From positions 1 to 5,219 of the forward strand of contig CAZCFZ010000163.1 in the NCBI GenBank assembly GCA_964498065.1: a stretch of 5,219 nucleotides of DNA, in the 5' to 3' direction. Made by a program: the position numbers and the translations under genes. The DNA comes from FEN-1297 sp964498065. GTDB taxonomy: Bacteria > Bacteroidota > Ignavibacteria > Ignavibacteriales > Ignavibacteriaceae. Below the pieces are notes generated by a model. The model saw only the letters and a list, made by a program, of their open reading frames with translations, made no database searches and was not told the DNA's origin. Of this stretch, positions 4,863 through 5,219 are shown piece after piece (the first letter of the stretch is position 1; every line of letters begins with the position of its first letter).

Positions 4863-5219
4863 TTATTTCTTCCCGTTCAAGCTTTCGATAATCTCTTTGA
4901 AACTTTCCAATCCGGCTTCAAGGTTTTCTACTATTTCATTTGCTAAAATATCCGGGTCGGGCAGGTTGTCCATATCTCCCAGACTTTCATCTTTCAGCCA
5001 AAATATATCCAGATTTGTTTTATCTCTTGCTGTTATTTCTTCATATTTAAATTTCTTGAAGCGTTCCGTTTCTTTACGCTTAAATCTGTTTTGGGGATTA
5101 AAACACTTTATGAAATCCTTAAGGTCCTCAAACTTCATCTGCTGGGTTTTTAATGTGAAGTGAATGTTGGTTCTAAGATCATATATCCAGACTTCTTTAG
5201 TCCATGGATTTTTACTTGC
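4863..5219 (-). CDS. hsdM: Type I restriction-modification DNA methyltransferase subunit, C-terminal 118 residues
   Basis: Only the end of the gene is present; the frame is open to the window edge, starting ASKNPWTKEVWIYDLRTN. The sequence YDLRTNIHFTLK…KFEDLKDFIKCF…RKETERFKKF…LDIFWLKDES…NLPDPDILANEIVENLEAGLESFKEI matches the conserved tail of HsdM (N6-adenine methylase) proteins. In such enzymes two HsdM subunits join one HsdS specificity subunit to methylate adenine at the target site, and with HsdR they cut unmethylated DNA. The catalytic NPPY/F and SAM-binding motifs lie upstream, outside the window. The ATG at 5138 is internal (Met28 of the visible part), not the start. The usual next gene, hsdS, does not follow: 464 bp without a recognised gene lead to an unrelated secreted-protein gene, so hsdM ends its operon here. 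Confidence 0.9.
   Translation of the reverse strand, partial: ASKNPWTKEVWIYDLRTNIHFTLKTQQMKFEDLKDFIKCFNPQNRFKRKETERFKKFKYEEITARDKTNLDIFWLKDESLGDMDNLPDPDILANEIVENLEAGLESFKEIIESLNGKK

Noticed and set aside
4846..5163. 105-codon plus-strand frame
   Set aside because: It is antisense to the HsdM tail, which is clearly conserved; the Ser/Phe-rich peptide is typical of a shadow frame.
1..5219. CRISPR array, tRNA, rRNA or transposase genes
   Set aside because: No regular repeat-spacer pattern, tRNA-like fold or transposase-like reading frame was seen; the only regular repeat is the in-frame propeller.

Overview
The window is AT-rich DNA whose protein-coding genes all read on the minus strand, so it reads leftwards from position 5219 towards position 1. 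Three of the four clear proteins end in a type IX secretion (T9SS) C-terminal sorting domain of the 'NYPNPFNP … LKVYDILGRE … SSGIYFYQ … KKMILLK' kind. This tail style is typical of the Ignavibacteria (Ignavibacterium/Melioribacter-like) and related members of the Bacteroidota/FCB group. The lineage is inferred from these tails alone; no rRNA or tRNA is present to confirm it.

In transcription order (high to low coordinates): (1) 5219-4863 is the last 118 residues of a type I restriction-modification DNA methyltransferase subunit (HsdM), cut by the window edge. (2) 4862-4399 is a 464-bp spacer with short degenerate repeats, a promoter-like box that recurs at 204-230, a hairpin and one doubtful 28-codon frame. 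(3) 4398-3331 encodes a T9SS-secreted protein of unknown function, followed by a probable terminator. (4) 3330-2766 is a 565-bp spacer. It holds the decayed 5' end of a lost secreted beta-propeller gene (about 3019-2849), a hairpin over that gene's ribosome binding site, and a perfect 18-bp palindrome. (5) 2765-1536 encodes a secreted seven-repeat Asp-box beta-propeller. (6) 1520-330 encodes a secreted alpha/beta-hydrolase (esterase/peptidase-like), only 15 bp after the propeller gene and probably co-transcribed with it. (7) 329-1 is mostly non-coding, with a hairpin, two diverged repeat copies, the second promoter-like box and possibly the start of another leftward gene at the edge.

Functionally this is a small cluster of T9SS cargo genes next to the end of a restriction-modification locus. 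The propeller and hydrolase may act together outside the cell or at its surface, but no substrate can be read from the sequence. I see no convincing new multi-gene system. The most informative unlisted signals are the propeller-gene relic, the 18-bp palindrome, the duplicated promoter-like box and a GC-rich hairpin-forming insertion inside one sorting domain.
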